A DNA stretch of 64,000 nucleotides. It comes from Pseudomonadota bacterium (GTDB taxonomy: Bacteria; Pseudomonadota; Gammaproteobacteria; Steroidobacterales; Steroidobacteraceae). Positions within the stretch are counted from its first letter, which is position 1; each line of letters starts with the position of its first letter. Of this stretch, positions 24,680-33,620 are shown in pieces. The notes beneath the pieces were generated by a model, which ran no database searches, was not told where the DNA came from, and worked only from the letters and a program-made list of their open reading frames with translations. The position numbers and the translations under genes are program-made. The stretch lies in NCBI GenBank assembly GCA_023391335.1, contig JAEWBG010000085.1, forward strand, positions 1-64,000, in the 5' to 3' direction.

Positions 24680-25576
24680 TCACACACTTCGGTATCTCAA
24701 CGCGTTGAGAAGCAATTCAAACGCGGGTGTGGGTTGACGTCGGCTCGGGTAGTACAAGTGATAACCCGAAAATGGTGGGCACCAATCCGTGAGAACGCGA
24801 ACGAGCTCTCCTGATTCCAGGTATGGCTGCACTTGTCCTTCGGTGAGATAAACCAATCCAAGACCGGCCAGTGCTGCTTGAAGAATCAGAGTGCTCGTGT
24901 TGAACACCAGTTGGCCGCTGACACGTACGTTGACTTCCCGTTTTCGTTTCTCGAATTCCCAAACGTATACACCTCCGTGGGTCGGCGTGCGTAGGTTGAT
25001 GCAGTTGTGTTGTGCAAGCTCGCTGGGCGTTTGCGGCCTTGCACGAGAGGAGAAATAGCGAGGTGCTCCTGCCACTGCCATACGGATATCTGGGCCAATG
25101 CGAACCGCGATCATCCCCTTCGGGATGATGTCTCCGGGCCGAACTCCTGCATCGAATCGCTCTGCGACGATATCTGTCAATCCAAAGTCTGCTGCGATCT
25201 CAACGTGAATGTCCGGGTACAGGGGTGCAAGTCGTGTCACCGCCGGCAGCAGGATCGAGACGGCTGCATATTCAGTTGCCGTGAGGCGCACGGTGCCGGC
25301 CGGTTTCTCGCCAAGCTCGGTCAATGCGGTGAGCTCAGCATCGATCTCATCCAGCCGCGGTCCGATACGTTGGAATAATCGCTCTCCTGCCTCTGTCGTA
25401 GACACGCTGCGTGTCGTACGGGTGAGCAACCGAACCCCCAGACGTTCTTCCATTGCTTTGATCGAATGACTCAATGCTGACTGAGTCACACCGAGCTGCG
25501 CTGCGGCGCGAGTGAAGCTACGCGCTCGCGCCACCGCAACAAAAGAAGTCAGTTCGCTGACATTGGCCTTTGGCAT
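24680..25576 (-). CDS. LysR-family transcriptional regulator
   Basis: A 298-residue protein. The N-terminal HTH covers residues 1-60 (FTRAAAQLGVTQSALSHSIKAMEERLGVRLL). A periplasmic-binding-like effector domain follows from about 90 and ends near the C-terminus. It is divergent from the cupin gene (start 25689), the standard arrangement for a LysR regulator and its target operon. The shared 112-base spacer should contain its operator. Effector unknown. Confidence 0.92.
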   Translation of the reverse strand: MPKANVSELTSFVAVARARSFTRAAAQLGVTQSALSHSIKAMEERLGVRLLTRTTRSVSTTEAGERLFQRIGPRLDEIDAELTALTELGEKPAGTVRLTATEYAAVSILLPAVTRLAPLYPDIHVEIAADFGLTDIVAERFDAGVRPGDIIPKGMIAVRIGPDIRMAVAGAPRYFSSRARPQTPSELAQHNCINLRTPTHGGVYVWEFEKRKREVNVRVSGQLVFNTSTLILQAALAGLGLVYLTEGQVQPYLESGELVRVLTDWCPPFSGYHLYYPSRRQPTPAFELLLNALRYRSV

Positions 25577-25688
25577 CTATGAAAGCTTCTCATAAGTCCA
25601 TGCAGTTTAGAGGAACTAATCATGAGCCGCTTCCTTGCCTAGACTGTTCGCCATCGAACGTGTCTTTGGAAACATGAGGAGCATTGAG

Positions 25689-26096
25689 ATGGAATTGAAG
25701 CGAGTCGGATCGCAGGCCTCAGTGGCCGCGCCCAAGGAATATTTTACCGGCACGGTGCGCATTGACCCCCTCAACTCACCGCCCGCACCTGCGCGCCATA
25801 GCGCTGCCGCCGTGACGTTTGAGCCCGGGGCTCGCAGTAATTGGCACACGCACCCACTGGGCCAGACACTTGTCGTGATCGCCGGATGCGGATGGACGCA
25901 ATGTGAAGGCGAGGAGATTGTCGAAATTCGAGCGGGAGATGTGGTGTGGTGTCCTCCAGGTCACAAGCATTGGCACGGCGCGACGCCGACCACCGCGATG
26001 ACTCACATCGCGATCCAAGAATCTCTAGACGGTCGAAATGTGAATTGGCTCGAGCCAGTGACTGACGCGCAATACACACGTGCATCCCACCAATGA
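25689..26096 (+). CDS. Cupin-domain protein
   Basis: A 135-residue small cupin. Motif 1 has the metal ligands in WHTHPLGQTLVV(7)GWTQCEGE, and motif 2 is RAGDVVWCPPGHKHWHG. It probably binds a divalent metal. The start at 25689 is chosen because GAGGA lies about 8 bases before it; the ATG at 25674 is also in frame. First gene of a five-gene run divergent from LysR. Small cupins next to carboxymuconolactone decarboxylase-like proteins are common in quinone or oxidative-stress operons. Confidence 0.85.
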   Translation: MELKRVGSQASVAAPKEYFTGTVRIDPLNSPPAPARHSAAAVTFEPGARSNWHTHPLGQTLVVIAGCGWTQCEGEEIVEIRAGDVVWCPPGHKHWHGATPTTAMTHIAIQESLDGRNVNWLEPVTDAQYTRASHQ

Positions 26097-26099
26097 GCG

Positions 26100-26522
26100 A
26101 TGCCGCGGACGAGTGACGACAGATTGAATCGCCGCGTCTTACTTAGCCTGACTGGAGGACTCACTCTAGGCAGCTTCATTCCAGGAGACATTGTCATGGC
26201 ACAGAAATCAACAGTTGGACAGACGAACTACGGTGACGTGGCACCGGGCTTCGCCGAACTCACCGATCGCGTTCTCAACGATGACTTGTGGAACCGCAAC
26301 GATCTATCGCCACGTGATCGTAGCCTCGTGACCATTAGCAGCTTGGTTGCTTTGTACCGACACAATGAATTGGGCGTGCACGTTAAGAAAGGACTCGCGA
26401 ATGGCCTAAAGAAGGAGGAGATCGTCGGCGCAGTGACTCACCTCGCGTTCTACGCGGGATGGCCAGTAGCGAACACGGCTGTCCAGGTCCTACGCGAGGC
26501 GTTCAAAGACGCAGAGAAGTAG
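26100..26522 (+). CDS. Carboxymuconolactone decarboxylase-like (AhpD-fold) protein with Tat-like signal
   Basis: A 140-residue protein. The N-terminus has a twin Arg and hydrophobic stretch (LNRRVLLSLTGGLTLGSF), consistent with Tat export. The alpha-helical CMD domain covers about 50-135 (LSPRDRSLVTISSLVALYR, EIVGAVTHLAFYAGWPVA). The family CxxC is not present, so it is unlikely to be a peroxidase-type member. It starts four bases after the cupin stop. Confidence 0.83.
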   Translation: MPRTSDDRLNRRVLLSLTGGLTLGSFIPGDIVMAQKSTVGQTNYGDVAPGFAELTDRVLNDDLWNRNDLSPRDRSLVTISSLVALYRHNELGVHVKKGLANGLKKEEIVGAVTHLAFYAGWPVANTAVQVLREAFKDAEK

Positions 26523-26556
26523 CACGCTCATTCTGTGGCCAGTCGAGGAGACGATC

Positions 26557-27456
26557 ATGATTTTGAAAGAGACCTTCACGCTCGCGAACGGCGTAAAGAT
26601 TCCCAAGCTAGGTTTCGGAACTTGGATGATTTCGAACGACCGAGCTGCAGGGGCCGTGAGACAAGCGATCGGTATCGGTTACCGCCACATCGATACTGCG
26701 CAAGCCTATGCCAATGAGCGCGGCGTCGGTGCCGGTATCCGTGATAGCGGGGCGCCTCGCGAAGAAGTGTTCGTCACTACGAAATTGGCCGCTGAATGCA
26801 AGCGATATGAAGAGGCCAAAAAGCTCATCGATGGATCGCTGCAGGCGCTTGCACTCGATCACATCGATTTGATGATCATCCATAGTCCTCAACCTTGGTC
26901 GCAATTTCGCAAAGGCGAACATTTCTTCGAAGGAAATCTCGAAGCTTGGCGCGCGCTCGAAGAGGCCTACCGCGACGGCAAGCTTCGCGCGATCGGCGTG
27001 TCTAACTTCGAACGCGAGGACATCGACAACATCCTCGACAACGGATCGGTTTCTCCGATGGTGAATCAGATCCTCGCACACGTGAGCAATACGCCCTTCG
27101 ACTTGATCGACTACTCGCAAAGCAAAGGCATTCTGGTTGAAGCGTACTCCCCCGTGGGTCATGGCGAGATCCTCAAGAATCCTCAGCTCGCGTCGTTGGC
27201 GCAGAAGTACGATGTCTCGGTCGCTCAATTGTGCATTCGCTACTGTCTTCAGCTGGATCTGCTGCCGCTTCCGAAGACGGTCACTCCGAGTCACATGAGA
27301 GCCAATGCGGCCCTCGACTTCGAGATTTCCGATGCCGACATGGAGACGCTCACGCACATAGAACCCATCCAAGACTACGGCGACGCAAACACCTTTCCGG
27401 TCTATGGAAGCCCTCGACAGTCACAGCCCACCCAGCGACCGGACTCGCGAGGTTGA
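26557..27456 (+). CDS. Aldo/keto reductase
   Basis: A 299-residue NADPH-dependent (alpha/beta)8 barrel reductase. The catalytic Asp and Tyr are in YRHIDTAQAYANE (about 44-56), Lys in VFVTTKLA and His in LMIIHSPQP. AIGVSNFE and the cofactor-site LPLPKTVTPSHMRAN are also present. GAGGAG lies six bases before the ATG. Expected to reduce small carbonyl compounds, such as glyoxal derivatives or quinone-derived carbonyls. Same operon as the cupin and CMD genes. Confidence 0.92.
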   Translation: MILKETFTLANGVKIPKLGFGTWMISNDRAAGAVRQAIGIGYRHIDTAQAYANERGVGAGIRDSGAPREEVFVTTKLAAECKRYEEAKKLIDGSLQALALDHIDLMIIHSPQPWSQFRKGEHFFEGNLEAWRALEEAYRDGKLRAIGVSNFEREDIDNILDNGSVSPMVNQILAHVSNTPFDLIDYSQSKGILVEAYSPVGHGEILKNPQLASLAQKYDVSVAQLCIRYCLQLDLLPLPKTVTPSHMRANAALDFEISDADMETLTHIEPIQDYGDANTFPVYGSPRQSQPTQRPDSRG

Positions 27457-27499
27457 TCGGTATGGTCTGTTCCGCATCAGACAACAGGATCAAACAGTG

Positions 27500-28750
27500 A
27501 TGCGCGCAAGCAATCGCATCATTGATGTTCTCTCGAGCCTCGTGGCCGTAGAGGCACGGTCGCAGCGTGTACTTCGCTTGCCGGGACACGTCGCATTTGG
27601 GGCTGCGACGCTTTCGCTGATCTTCGTCTTCGCAGTGGCCGGCGCGCCGATACCCCTGTACACGACTTACCAAACCCAAGACGCCATTTCACATGCCGAT
27701 CTGGGGCTCGTCTCTGTCGCATACTTTGTTGCGTGCACGATTTCGTTGTTGATCTTGGGACGCACTTCGAACGTGCTGGGACGCAAACCAGTCTCGCTTG
27801 CTGCGCTCGCGAGCGCCGCTTTCTCATGCGTACTACTCATGAGGATGCACAGCGTCGCTACGCTGTTTGCGGCACGCACACTTCAAGGCCTGGCATGTGG
27901 CGTGGCATCGAGCAGCCTCGGTGCGTACGTAGTCGACACAGCACCCGACCGGCCGCGTTGGCTGCCTGCACTCATCACGGGCAGTGCTCCAATGGTTGGA
28001 ATCCCGCTGGGTGCTGTGATGTGTGGTGCGCTTGTGACCTACGCGCCATCTCCACGTGTTCTGATCTTCGTCATCCTCGTTACGGTCCTCCTTGCATGCA
28101 CCGCTGCGATAGCGCTCAGCCCTGAGACGTCGGCCGCACGCGGCAGCGTGTTGCGATCGCTCAGGCCACGTTTTCAGTTGCCTGCCGCAGCAAAGCAAAT
28201 TGTCGTGGCGGCCGGCGCGGCCTTCGTGGCGACATGGTCTCTAGGCGGTTACTACCAAGCCTACGGCCCTTCGCTCGTCGCGGAGAGTTTGGGCACAAGC
28301 AACGCCCTTGTCGGCGCAACGGTGTTTTCATCCGTGATGATCTTGAATCCCTTCGGCGGCGCGGCCGCTTCAAGGTGGACTCCGAGGCGAAGCCTCTTGG
28401 TCGGCATGGTGGCTTTTATATTTGCTTTGATCGGGATCGTGATGTCGGTTCACGCTCGAGCGATCGTCCCGTTCCTTGGCGTGAGCCTCCTTGTCGGTCT
28501 CGCTCAAGGCGCCGCATCGACCGGCGCAATTCGCGGGCTCTTAGCAACTGCCGAGGAGGAAGAGCGAGCGGGCACACTCGCCACCATTTATTTGATTTCG
28601 TACGCCGGGGCTGCGATTCCCGCTTTCATTGCATCCAAGCTGGCGCGCTCGTTTAACCTCACGCAGATCGCGGACGGATACGCGCTTCTCGGCATCACCT
28701 CTGCGCTGATCGCATGCTTCGCAGCGCGAGGGCGTCACAATCAATCGTAG
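27500..28750 (+). CDS. Major facilitator superfamily efflux transporter
   Basis: A 416-residue protein with twelve predicted membrane segments. The MFS signature between helices 2 and 3 is LGRTSNVLGRKPVSLAAL, and a second-half counterpart is present. The opening GAPIPLYTTYQT is seen in drug-efflux subfamilies. ATG at 27500; the GTG directly before it is an alternative. It probably exports a compound handled by the adjacent reductase and cupin (inferred). Confidence 0.88.
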   Translation: MRASNRIIDVLSSLVAVEARSQRVLRLPGHVAFGAATLSLIFVFAVAGAPIPLYTTYQTQDAISHADLGLVSVAYFVACTISLLILGRTSNVLGRKPVSLAALASAAFSCVLLMRMHSVATLFAARTLQGLACGVASSSLGAYVVDTAPDRPRWLPALITGSAPMVGIPLGAVMCGALVTYAPSPRVLIFVILVTVLLACTAAIALSPETSAARGSVLRSLRPRFQLPAAAKQIVVAAGAAFVATWSLGGYYQAYGPSLVAESLGTSNALVGATVFSSVMILNPFGGAAASRWTPRRSLLVGMVAFIFALIGIVMSVHARAIVPFLGVSLLVGLAQGAASTGAIRGLLATAEEEERAGTLATIYLISYAGAAIPAFIASKLARSFNLTQIADGYALLGITSALIACFAARGRHNQS

Positions 28751-28768
28751 TTTGTTGAGAGATCACCC

Positions 28769-28996
28769 ATGCCACACGTCATCGTCAAACTTTGGCCAGG
28801 CAAGACCGAAGATCAGAAGCGTCGCTTGACTGATGAAATCGTTCAGAGCGTCACGCGCACGCTTGGCTATGGCGAGGAGTCTGTGTCAGTGGGGCTTGAA
28901 GAAGTGCCAGCGAAGGAGTGGGCAGAAAGGGTCTACCAACCGGACATCGCACAACGATCGCGACAACTCTACAAGAAACCTGGGTACACGATGTAA
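28769..28996 (+). CDS. 4-oxalocrotonate tautomerase family protein, PptA-like
   Basis: A 75-residue protein. Pro2, the catalytic N-terminal base after Met removal, is present (MPHVIVKLWPGK). The C-terminal signature LYKKPGYTM closely matches E. coli PptA/YdcE. Such proteins interconvert keto-enol forms; the physiological substrate is unknown. Last gene of the LysR-linked operon, 18 bases after the MFS gene. Confidence 0.9.
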   Translation: MPHVIVKLWPGKTEDQKRRLTDEIVQSVTRTLGYGEESVSVGLEEVPAKEWAERVYQPDIAQRSRQLYKKPGYTM

Positions 28997-29074
28997 ATCC
29001 GCTTTTCTCTCTTGAGCTGACCCGGAGGCATCTTTACTTGTCAATTTTGGATCTGTCACCCATCAAATCGAATG

Positions 29075-29099
29075 TCCGCTTTGGGTCGAAAGCAAACGC
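29075..29099. repeat. Short imperfect palindromic element, copy 2
   Basis: Counterpart of 24633-24657 (17 of 25 identical), core GTCCGCTTTGGGTCGAAAGC. It lies in the 28997-29274 spacer, which otherwise shows only a loose direct repeat of TTTCG(T)TAACCACTTC at about 29136-29169 and no supported gene. Confidence 0.4.
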
Positions 29100-29274
29100 T
29101 GAGCGAGTGGAATCAAATCACTGCTGCTGCCACGTTTCGTTAACCACTTCCGTTTCGCTAACCACTTCGACCACTCTTCAGGTTTGCTGCACACGGCGGT
29201 TTCTTGAACCGCGTAAACCGCACCACGCCGGTTGATCTGCCGGCGTGGTCTGTTAGCGATTATTGTGTGCTTGG

Positions 29275-29550
29275 TCAGTGGCGCTTGTTGTCGCCAGCAT
29301 CGCCGGACAGGCCTTCATCCTCGCCTGTCTCTCCTTGTCCGTTGCTCAATCCTTGTCCACCGCGCGAGGCGCGAATGGTGCGCTCATTTTCAGGCACCGG
29401 ATCGCCGACTTCGACATTGGTGTCGCGATCATCTCTCACGTCGTCGTTCTGTTCCTGATTCTGATTACTTTGCGTCTGATGACCGCTGTCCTGTGACTGA
29501 CCACGGCGGCGAGCATTGGGCGTCTGTTCTGAGGGGTTACGAGTAGGCAT
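29275..29550 (-). CDS. Small hydrophilic, probably disordered protein
   Basis: A 91-residue protein dominated by Gln, Asn, Asp, Glu, Arg and Gly, with no hydrophobic core (GQSQDSGHQTQSNQNQEQND stretch, acidic centre, Gly-rich C-terminus). A good AGGAG precedes the ATG at 29550, supporting translation. The composition resembles desiccation- or stress-associated intrinsically disordered proteins, but no family was recognised. Confidence 0.6.
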   Translation of the reverse strand: MPTRNPSEQTPNARRRGQSQDSGHQTQSNQNQEQNDDVRDDRDTNVEVGDPVPENERTIRASRGGQGLSNGQGETGEDEGLSGDAGDNKRH

Positions 29551-29768
29551 GAGTGACTCCTGCGTATTTCCTAAGCGGGAATAGGTAACGCACGGCCAGC
29601 GCAGAAGTGCCGAACAATCGTGAGGCCGAATTTCGCCTATATGGTGGCCGGTCGTCGGCAAACGCGTGCCACATTGCATCAGAATCGATCACAGGCTCTG
29701 CATTGCAGAGTACTTGACGCAGTCGCGCTGCCAAGAGTACGTTGCGCACCAGATCGCAAGGACCCGCC

Positions 29769-30350
29769 ATGAGTACCGTGCAATTCGACTCACACGCGTT
29801 ATCGACGCTACGTTACATACGCAATTCAATGGAGGCAGCCGCATCCGTGGCGGTTCCCGGGTCTGCCGGAATCATGATGGGGACAGTTGGCATTGCGGCG
29901 AGCGCATGTACGTTCGCCACGAGCCTCGCCGAACACTGGTTTGCGATTTGGCTCATTGCCGCGGCGGTCGCTGCGGTCGGCGGAGCTGTGCTGTTGTTGC
30001 GGCCGGTGTCTCTCCGCGGAGTTAGCTTGCGAGGCGCGCCATTGCAGAAGTTCGCGGTGTGCCTCTGTCCTGGGCTGGTGGCCGGTGCCGTGCTGACGTG
30101 CGTGCTGGTGCTGGCACATCAGTTCGATCTCATCGCCGGCACGTGGCTCTTGCTGTACGGATGCGCATTGGCGAGTGCAAGTGTGCCGACAACTCGGATG
30201 CTGTTGCTCATGGGGGCGCTCTTTGGAGTTTCGGGATCGATTGCGTTCTTCCTTCCGCATCCATTGCAGATGCTGGCGTTGGGAGCGGGGTTCGGTGGCA
30301 TCCACCTTGGTTTTGGAATTTGGATGGTGAGCGATGGCCGCAAAAAGTAA
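29769..30350 (+). CDS. Integral membrane protein, unknown function
   Basis: A 193-residue protein with about six membrane helices and no charged functional motif. The ATG at 29769 has AAGGA upstream. It overlaps the following winged-helix gene by 17 bases, so the two are translationally coupled; a membrane protein with a small HTH partner is a recurring arrangement. Function unknown. Confidence 0.75.
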   Translation: MSTVQFDSHALSTLRYIRNSMEAAASVAVPGSAGIMMGTVGIAASACTFATSLAEHWFAIWLIAAAVAAVGGAVLLLRPVSLRGVSLRGAPLQKFAVCLCPGLVAGAVLTCVLVLAHQFDLIAGTWLLLYGCALASASVPTTRMLLLMGALFGVSGSIAFFLPHPLQMLALGAGFGGIHLGFGIWMVSDGRKK

Positions 30351-30726
30351 AGCACGATCATCAGCAGCAACGTCTGCCAGCCGCAAGCAGGAGAAGTTGC
30401 GCATCGTGTCGTCTGCAGCGCGCGACCAAGACGAGACGAATTTCGATCGGCTCATTTATGAACGCGTGCGGCTGGGAATCATGAGTGCCCTTGCAGTACG
30501 CGAGGAGCTGACGTTCAGCGAGTTGAAAGCCCTGTTCGATGTGAGCGACGGCAATCTGAGCGCTCACGCCCGCAAGCTGGAAGACGCCAAGTACGTGAGT
30601 TGCACCAAAACGTTTGAAGACCGACGCCCTAAGACCGTCTATCGGATTACGCCGGCAGGTAAAGCGGCGCTGCATCGATATTTGGATCATGTCGAGGCCG
30701 TCATCAAAGCGACGCGGGGCGCCTAA
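30334..30726 (+). CDS. Winged-helix transcriptional regulator (HTH_34-like)
   Basis: A 130-residue protein. A basic, Ser/Ala-rich tail of about 30 residues is followed by a wHTH domain: RLGIMSALAVREELTFSELKA, then DGNLSAHARKLEDAKYVSCT, then the wing TVYRITPAGKAAL. It resembles the winged-helix family often paired with small membrane proteins. Its start lies inside the membrane gene and it ends 41 bases before the cis-prenyltransferase gene, so it may regulate that operon. Confidence 0.82.
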   Translation: MAAKSKARSSAATSASRKQEKLRIVSSAARDQDETNFDRLIYERVRLGIMSALAVREELTFSELKALFDVSDGNLSAHARKLEDAKYVSCTKTFEDRRPKTVYRITPAGKAALHRYLDHVEAVIKATRGA

Positions 30727-30767
30727 AAAAATTTGCTGTACGACTTTGTAATGCAGAGTACTTCGAT

Positions 30768-31472
30768 ATGCACATAGGAATCATCATGGACGGCAACGGC
30801 CGCTGGGCAACGCGCCGCGGGTTGCCTCGATCTGCTGGCCACCGAGCAGGGGCTAAGGCTGTGGATCGCGTTGTCGAAGCGGCAGTGCGTAGCGATGTGG
30901 CGGTGTTAACGATCTACGCTTTCGCAGCAGCGAATTGGGCGAGACCTCGAGCAGAAGTAAATGGATTGTTTGCACTGTTCCGGCGCTACTTACAAGCCCA
31001 GACGGCGCGGTGTTTAGAGCAATCGGTCCGGATCAACGTCATTGGTCGGCGCGACCGGCTGGACGGCGAATTGATCGAAGCCATCGAACACAGCGAGTGG
31101 GCCACTTCCCGTTGCGCCGGCATGCTCTTGCGCATTGCGGTCGACTACTCCGCTCAAAGTTCGATCCTCGGTACGTGTCATCGCCTGCGCAGTACCGACA
31201 CCCCGGATAGAGCCGCATTTGTCAGCGCGATGGCGGTTGCCAATCACGCATCGGTCGTCGTGCCGGACGTGGACTTACTGATTCGCACCGGCGGCGAGCA
31301 GCGCCTCAGCGATTTCCTGCTCTGGGAGCTGGCGTACGCGGAGCTCTATTTCACGGATTGCATGTGGCCGGACTTCGATCGATCCAGCTTCGATGCCGCC
31401 CTCCAAGAGTTCGCGACGCGGCAACGGCGATTTGGACAAGTGCCGGAGCAGATCGAGGTGCGTCATGCGTGA
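30768..31472 (+). CDS. cis-Prenyltransferase (undecaprenyl diphosphate synthase family)
   Basis: A 234-residue protein with all family regions: IIMDGNGRWA (catalytic Asp8), GHRAGAKAVDRVV, YAFAAANWARP and LLIRTGGEQRLSDFLLWELAYAELYF with WPDF. Members condense isopentenyl diphosphate onto an allylic primer to give polyprenyl carriers. In place of the canonical YAFSxENWxRP Asn/Ser pattern it reads AAANW, and it is slightly short, so it may be a specialised second copy rather than the housekeeping UppS. It overlaps the radical SAM gene by eight bases. Confidence 0.88.
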   Translation: MHIGIIMDGNGRWATRRGLPRSAGHRAGAKAVDRVVEAAVRSDVAVLTIYAFAAANWARPRAEVNGLFALFRRYLQAQTARCLEQSVRINVIGRRDRLDGELIEAIEHSEWATSRCAGMLLRIAVDYSAQSSILGTCHRLRSTDTPDRAAFVSAMAVANHASVVVPDVDLLIRTGGEQRLSDFLLWELAYAELYFTDCMWPDFDRSSFDAALQEFATRQRRFGQVPEQIEVRHA

Positions 31473-33000
31473 CGTAGGAATGAAGCTCAGACGCCGATTG
31501 ATTCTGCCGGGAGAGATGGCAGTTGCTCCGGATCTGCCTGCGTACTCGGGTCGTGAGCCGATTGAGCCGTTCACTGCGTTGCTCATCAATCCGTTCTATG
31601 CCAAGGATCCGCGCGCAAGCTTCGGCAAGCACGTGCTCACTCCGACGCTCGCGCTCACGAGCATTGCAGGTGCCACACCAGCGCATTGGTCTGTGCGCTA
31701 CTGGGATGAGAACTTGCTGCAAGGTGCGCCACCCATCGAGCCTGTGCCGCAAGTTGTCGGCATCACCGTGCATCTGACCTTTGCCAAGCGTGCCTACGAA
31801 CTCGCGAGTTGGTATCGCGCACAGGGGGCCATCGTCGTCTTGGGAGGACTGCATGTGTTGTCGTGTCCCGACGAAGCGCTGGAACATGCGGACGCAATCG
31901 CCATTGGCGATGGCGTGCAGCTGTGGCCGCAAATATTGAACGACATCGAAACGCAGCGGCTGCAACGACGATATACCGCGGACTACAAGCGCGCCTACTC
32001 GCAAGATCCGCCCGCACGCCGCGACATTTTGCCGCGAGATTCATTCCTCACGACCACGAGCGTCATCGCAACCCGCGGTTGTCACAACCGCTGCGGGTTC
32101 TGCTATCTGGCGACCGATGGACTGCACATGCCTTATCGCATGCGCGAGGTCGAGCAAGTCGTCGAAGAGATTAGATCCGACCGGCAGCCCTACACGGTAT
32201 TCATCGACAACAATCTCGGATCGCGTCCCGCGTACTTGCGAGCGCTGTGCGCTGCGTTGCGACCGCTCAACATCATCTGGAGTGCCGCGGTCACCATCGA
32301 TGTCACGGACGATCCTTCGCTGGTGCGCGAGATGGCGCTGGCAGGTTGTACCGGCGTGTTCGTCGGGTTCGAGTCCTTGACCGAAACGAATCTCACCGAT
32401 GCGCGCAAGAAGACACCCGCTCCAATCGACTATGCGCGTCGCGTGGCGCTGCTGCATCGTTACGGTATTCAAGTGAACGGCAGCTTCGTGCTCGGCTTCG
32501 ATCACGATCGGGCGGATGTCTTCGCGCGGACGGTGGAGTGGATCGAAGAGAACCGTCTCGAGTGCGCCACCTTTCATATCCTGACGCCGTACCCTGGCAC
32601 GCCACTGTTTAGACAGTTCGAGCGCGAAGGCCGCATCTTGCATCGAGATTGGGATCAGTACGATACGGCACACGTTGTGTTTCAGCCGAAGCACATGAGT
32701 CCGGCGCAACTCGAGCACGGTTATGCGTGGTGCTACGACAGGCTCTTCTCGCACGCATCGATCTGGAAGCGTCGACCCAACGACGCCAGAGCAGTGCTCG
32801 CCTACTTGGCGATGAGCTACTTGTATAAGCGCTCGAATCGGTTCTGGCACTGGCTCATCAAACATCGGCTCACCGCGCGAGTCTGGCGGCCGCTGATCGA
32901 GCATTCGCGGCAGCGGCATCTCAAGTTTCGCGCGCGTTTGGAAGCGCGCGATGCGCGGTCTTCGCAGCGTGCGTCGCAGTGTGTGTCTGCTGGAGTGTAA
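31465..33000 (+). CDS. B12-binding-type radical SAM protein
   Basis: A 511-residue protein. Residues about 30-170 form a Rossmann-like domain in the cobalamin-binding position (VVGITVHLTF, VVLGGLHVLSCPDEAL), though the cobalamin DxHxxG signature is not obvious. The radical SAM motif CHNRCGFCY gives Cys206, Cys210 and Cys213, followed by a TIM-barrel core with GFESL and FVLGFDHD. The C-terminal 100 residues carry many aromatic and basic positions and may bind membrane or lipid. Class B-like enzymes of this type methylate or rearrange lipids and natural products. Coupled by overlap to the prenyltransferase gene. Confidence 0.82.
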   Translation: MRDVGMKLRRRLILPGEMAVAPDLPAYSGREPIEPFTALLINPFYAKDPRASFGKHVLTPTLALTSIAGATPAHWSVRYWDENLLQGAPPIEPVPQVVGITVHLTFAKRAYELASWYRAQGAIVVLGGLHVLSCPDEALEHADAIAIGDGVQLWPQILNDIETQRLQRRYTADYKRAYSQDPPARRDILPRDSFLTTTSVIATRGCHNRCGFCYLATDGLHMPYRMREVEQVVEEIRSDRQPYTVFIDNNLGSRPAYLRALCAALRPLNIIWSAAVTIDVTDDPSLVREMALAGCTGVFVGFESLTETNLTDARKKTPAPIDYARRVALLHRYGIQVNGSFVLGFDHDRADVFARTVEWIEENRLECATFHILTPYPGTPLFRQFEREGRILHRDWDQYDTAHVVFQPKHMSPAQLEHGYAWCYDRLFSHASIWKRRPNDARAVLAYLAMSYLYKRSNRFWHWLIKHRLTARVWRPLIEHSRQRHLKFRARLEARDARSSQRASQCVSAGV

Positions 33001-33002
33001 CT

Positions 33003-33560
33003 ATGTCGAATGCGAGCTATTCCTCGAAGAGGCTATTCGATTTGGCGGTGGCTGGTGCCGCGTGCGTCGCGATCGCGCCAGTGTTGGTGGGGATTTCTGC
33101 CGCGATTTGGTTGGAGGACAAAGGTCCGCCGCTTTTCAAGCAGCCGCGAGTTGGGAAGGAGCGGCGCGAGTTTACGGTCCTGAAGTTTCGCAGCATGCGC
33201 GAACAGCGTGTGACGGGTGTGGGACAGTGGCTGCGCCACTCGGGTCTCGACGAGCTACCTCAATTCATCAACGTGTGTCGCGGGGAAATGAGCGTTGTCG
33301 GACCCCGTCCGCTTACTCAAGCGGACATTGATCGGCTAGGGTGGGCCGGCACCACGCACGACTGGCGTTTCAGGGTGAAGCCCGGGATCACGGGTTTGTC
33401 GCAGCTACTGGCGGGCCGCGGCGCGCGCGCAAGCGAGCGACTGGATCGCTTCTATCTGAAGAAGCAAAGCCCACTGCTGGATGCACAGCTCGTCGCGTTA
33501 TCGATCGCAGTGAATGTGTTGGGGAAGCACAAGGTGCGGCGATGGCTGCGCTCCTCGTGA
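33003..33560 (+). CDS. Bacterial sugar transferase (initiating glycosyl-phosphate transferase)
   Basis: A 185-residue minimal member of the WbaP/PglC class. A re-entrant N-terminal helix (FDLAVAGAACVAIAPVLVG) precedes the family blocks FTVLKFRSMR, LDELPQFINVCRGEMSVVGPRP and VKPGITGLSQ. These enzymes move a sugar-1-phosphate from UDP-sugar to undecaprenyl phosphate at the inner membrane. The ATG at 33003 starts two bases after the radical SAM stop. With the upstream prenyltransferase it suggests a pathway that both makes and loads a polyprenyl carrier. Confidence 0.9.
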   Translation: MSNASYSSKRLFDLAVAGAACVAIAPVLVGISAAIWLEDKGPPLFKQPRVGKERREFTVLKFRSMREQRVTGVGQWLRHSGLDELPQFINVCRGEMSVVGPRPLTQADIDRLGWAGTTHDWRFRVKPGITGLSQLLAGRGARASERLDRFYLKKQSPLLDAQLVALSIAVNVLGKHKVRRWLRSS

Positions 33561-33620
33561 TCGTTCACTGCGATCGGCGTGGTGCCGAAGATTCGCTTCG
33601 CTGCTGAAGAGAGAATTTGC

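Noticed and set aside
28918..29235. Small + frame reading through the palindromic element
   Set aside because: It begins inside the tautomerase gene in another frame and continues through repeat DNA; no start signal.
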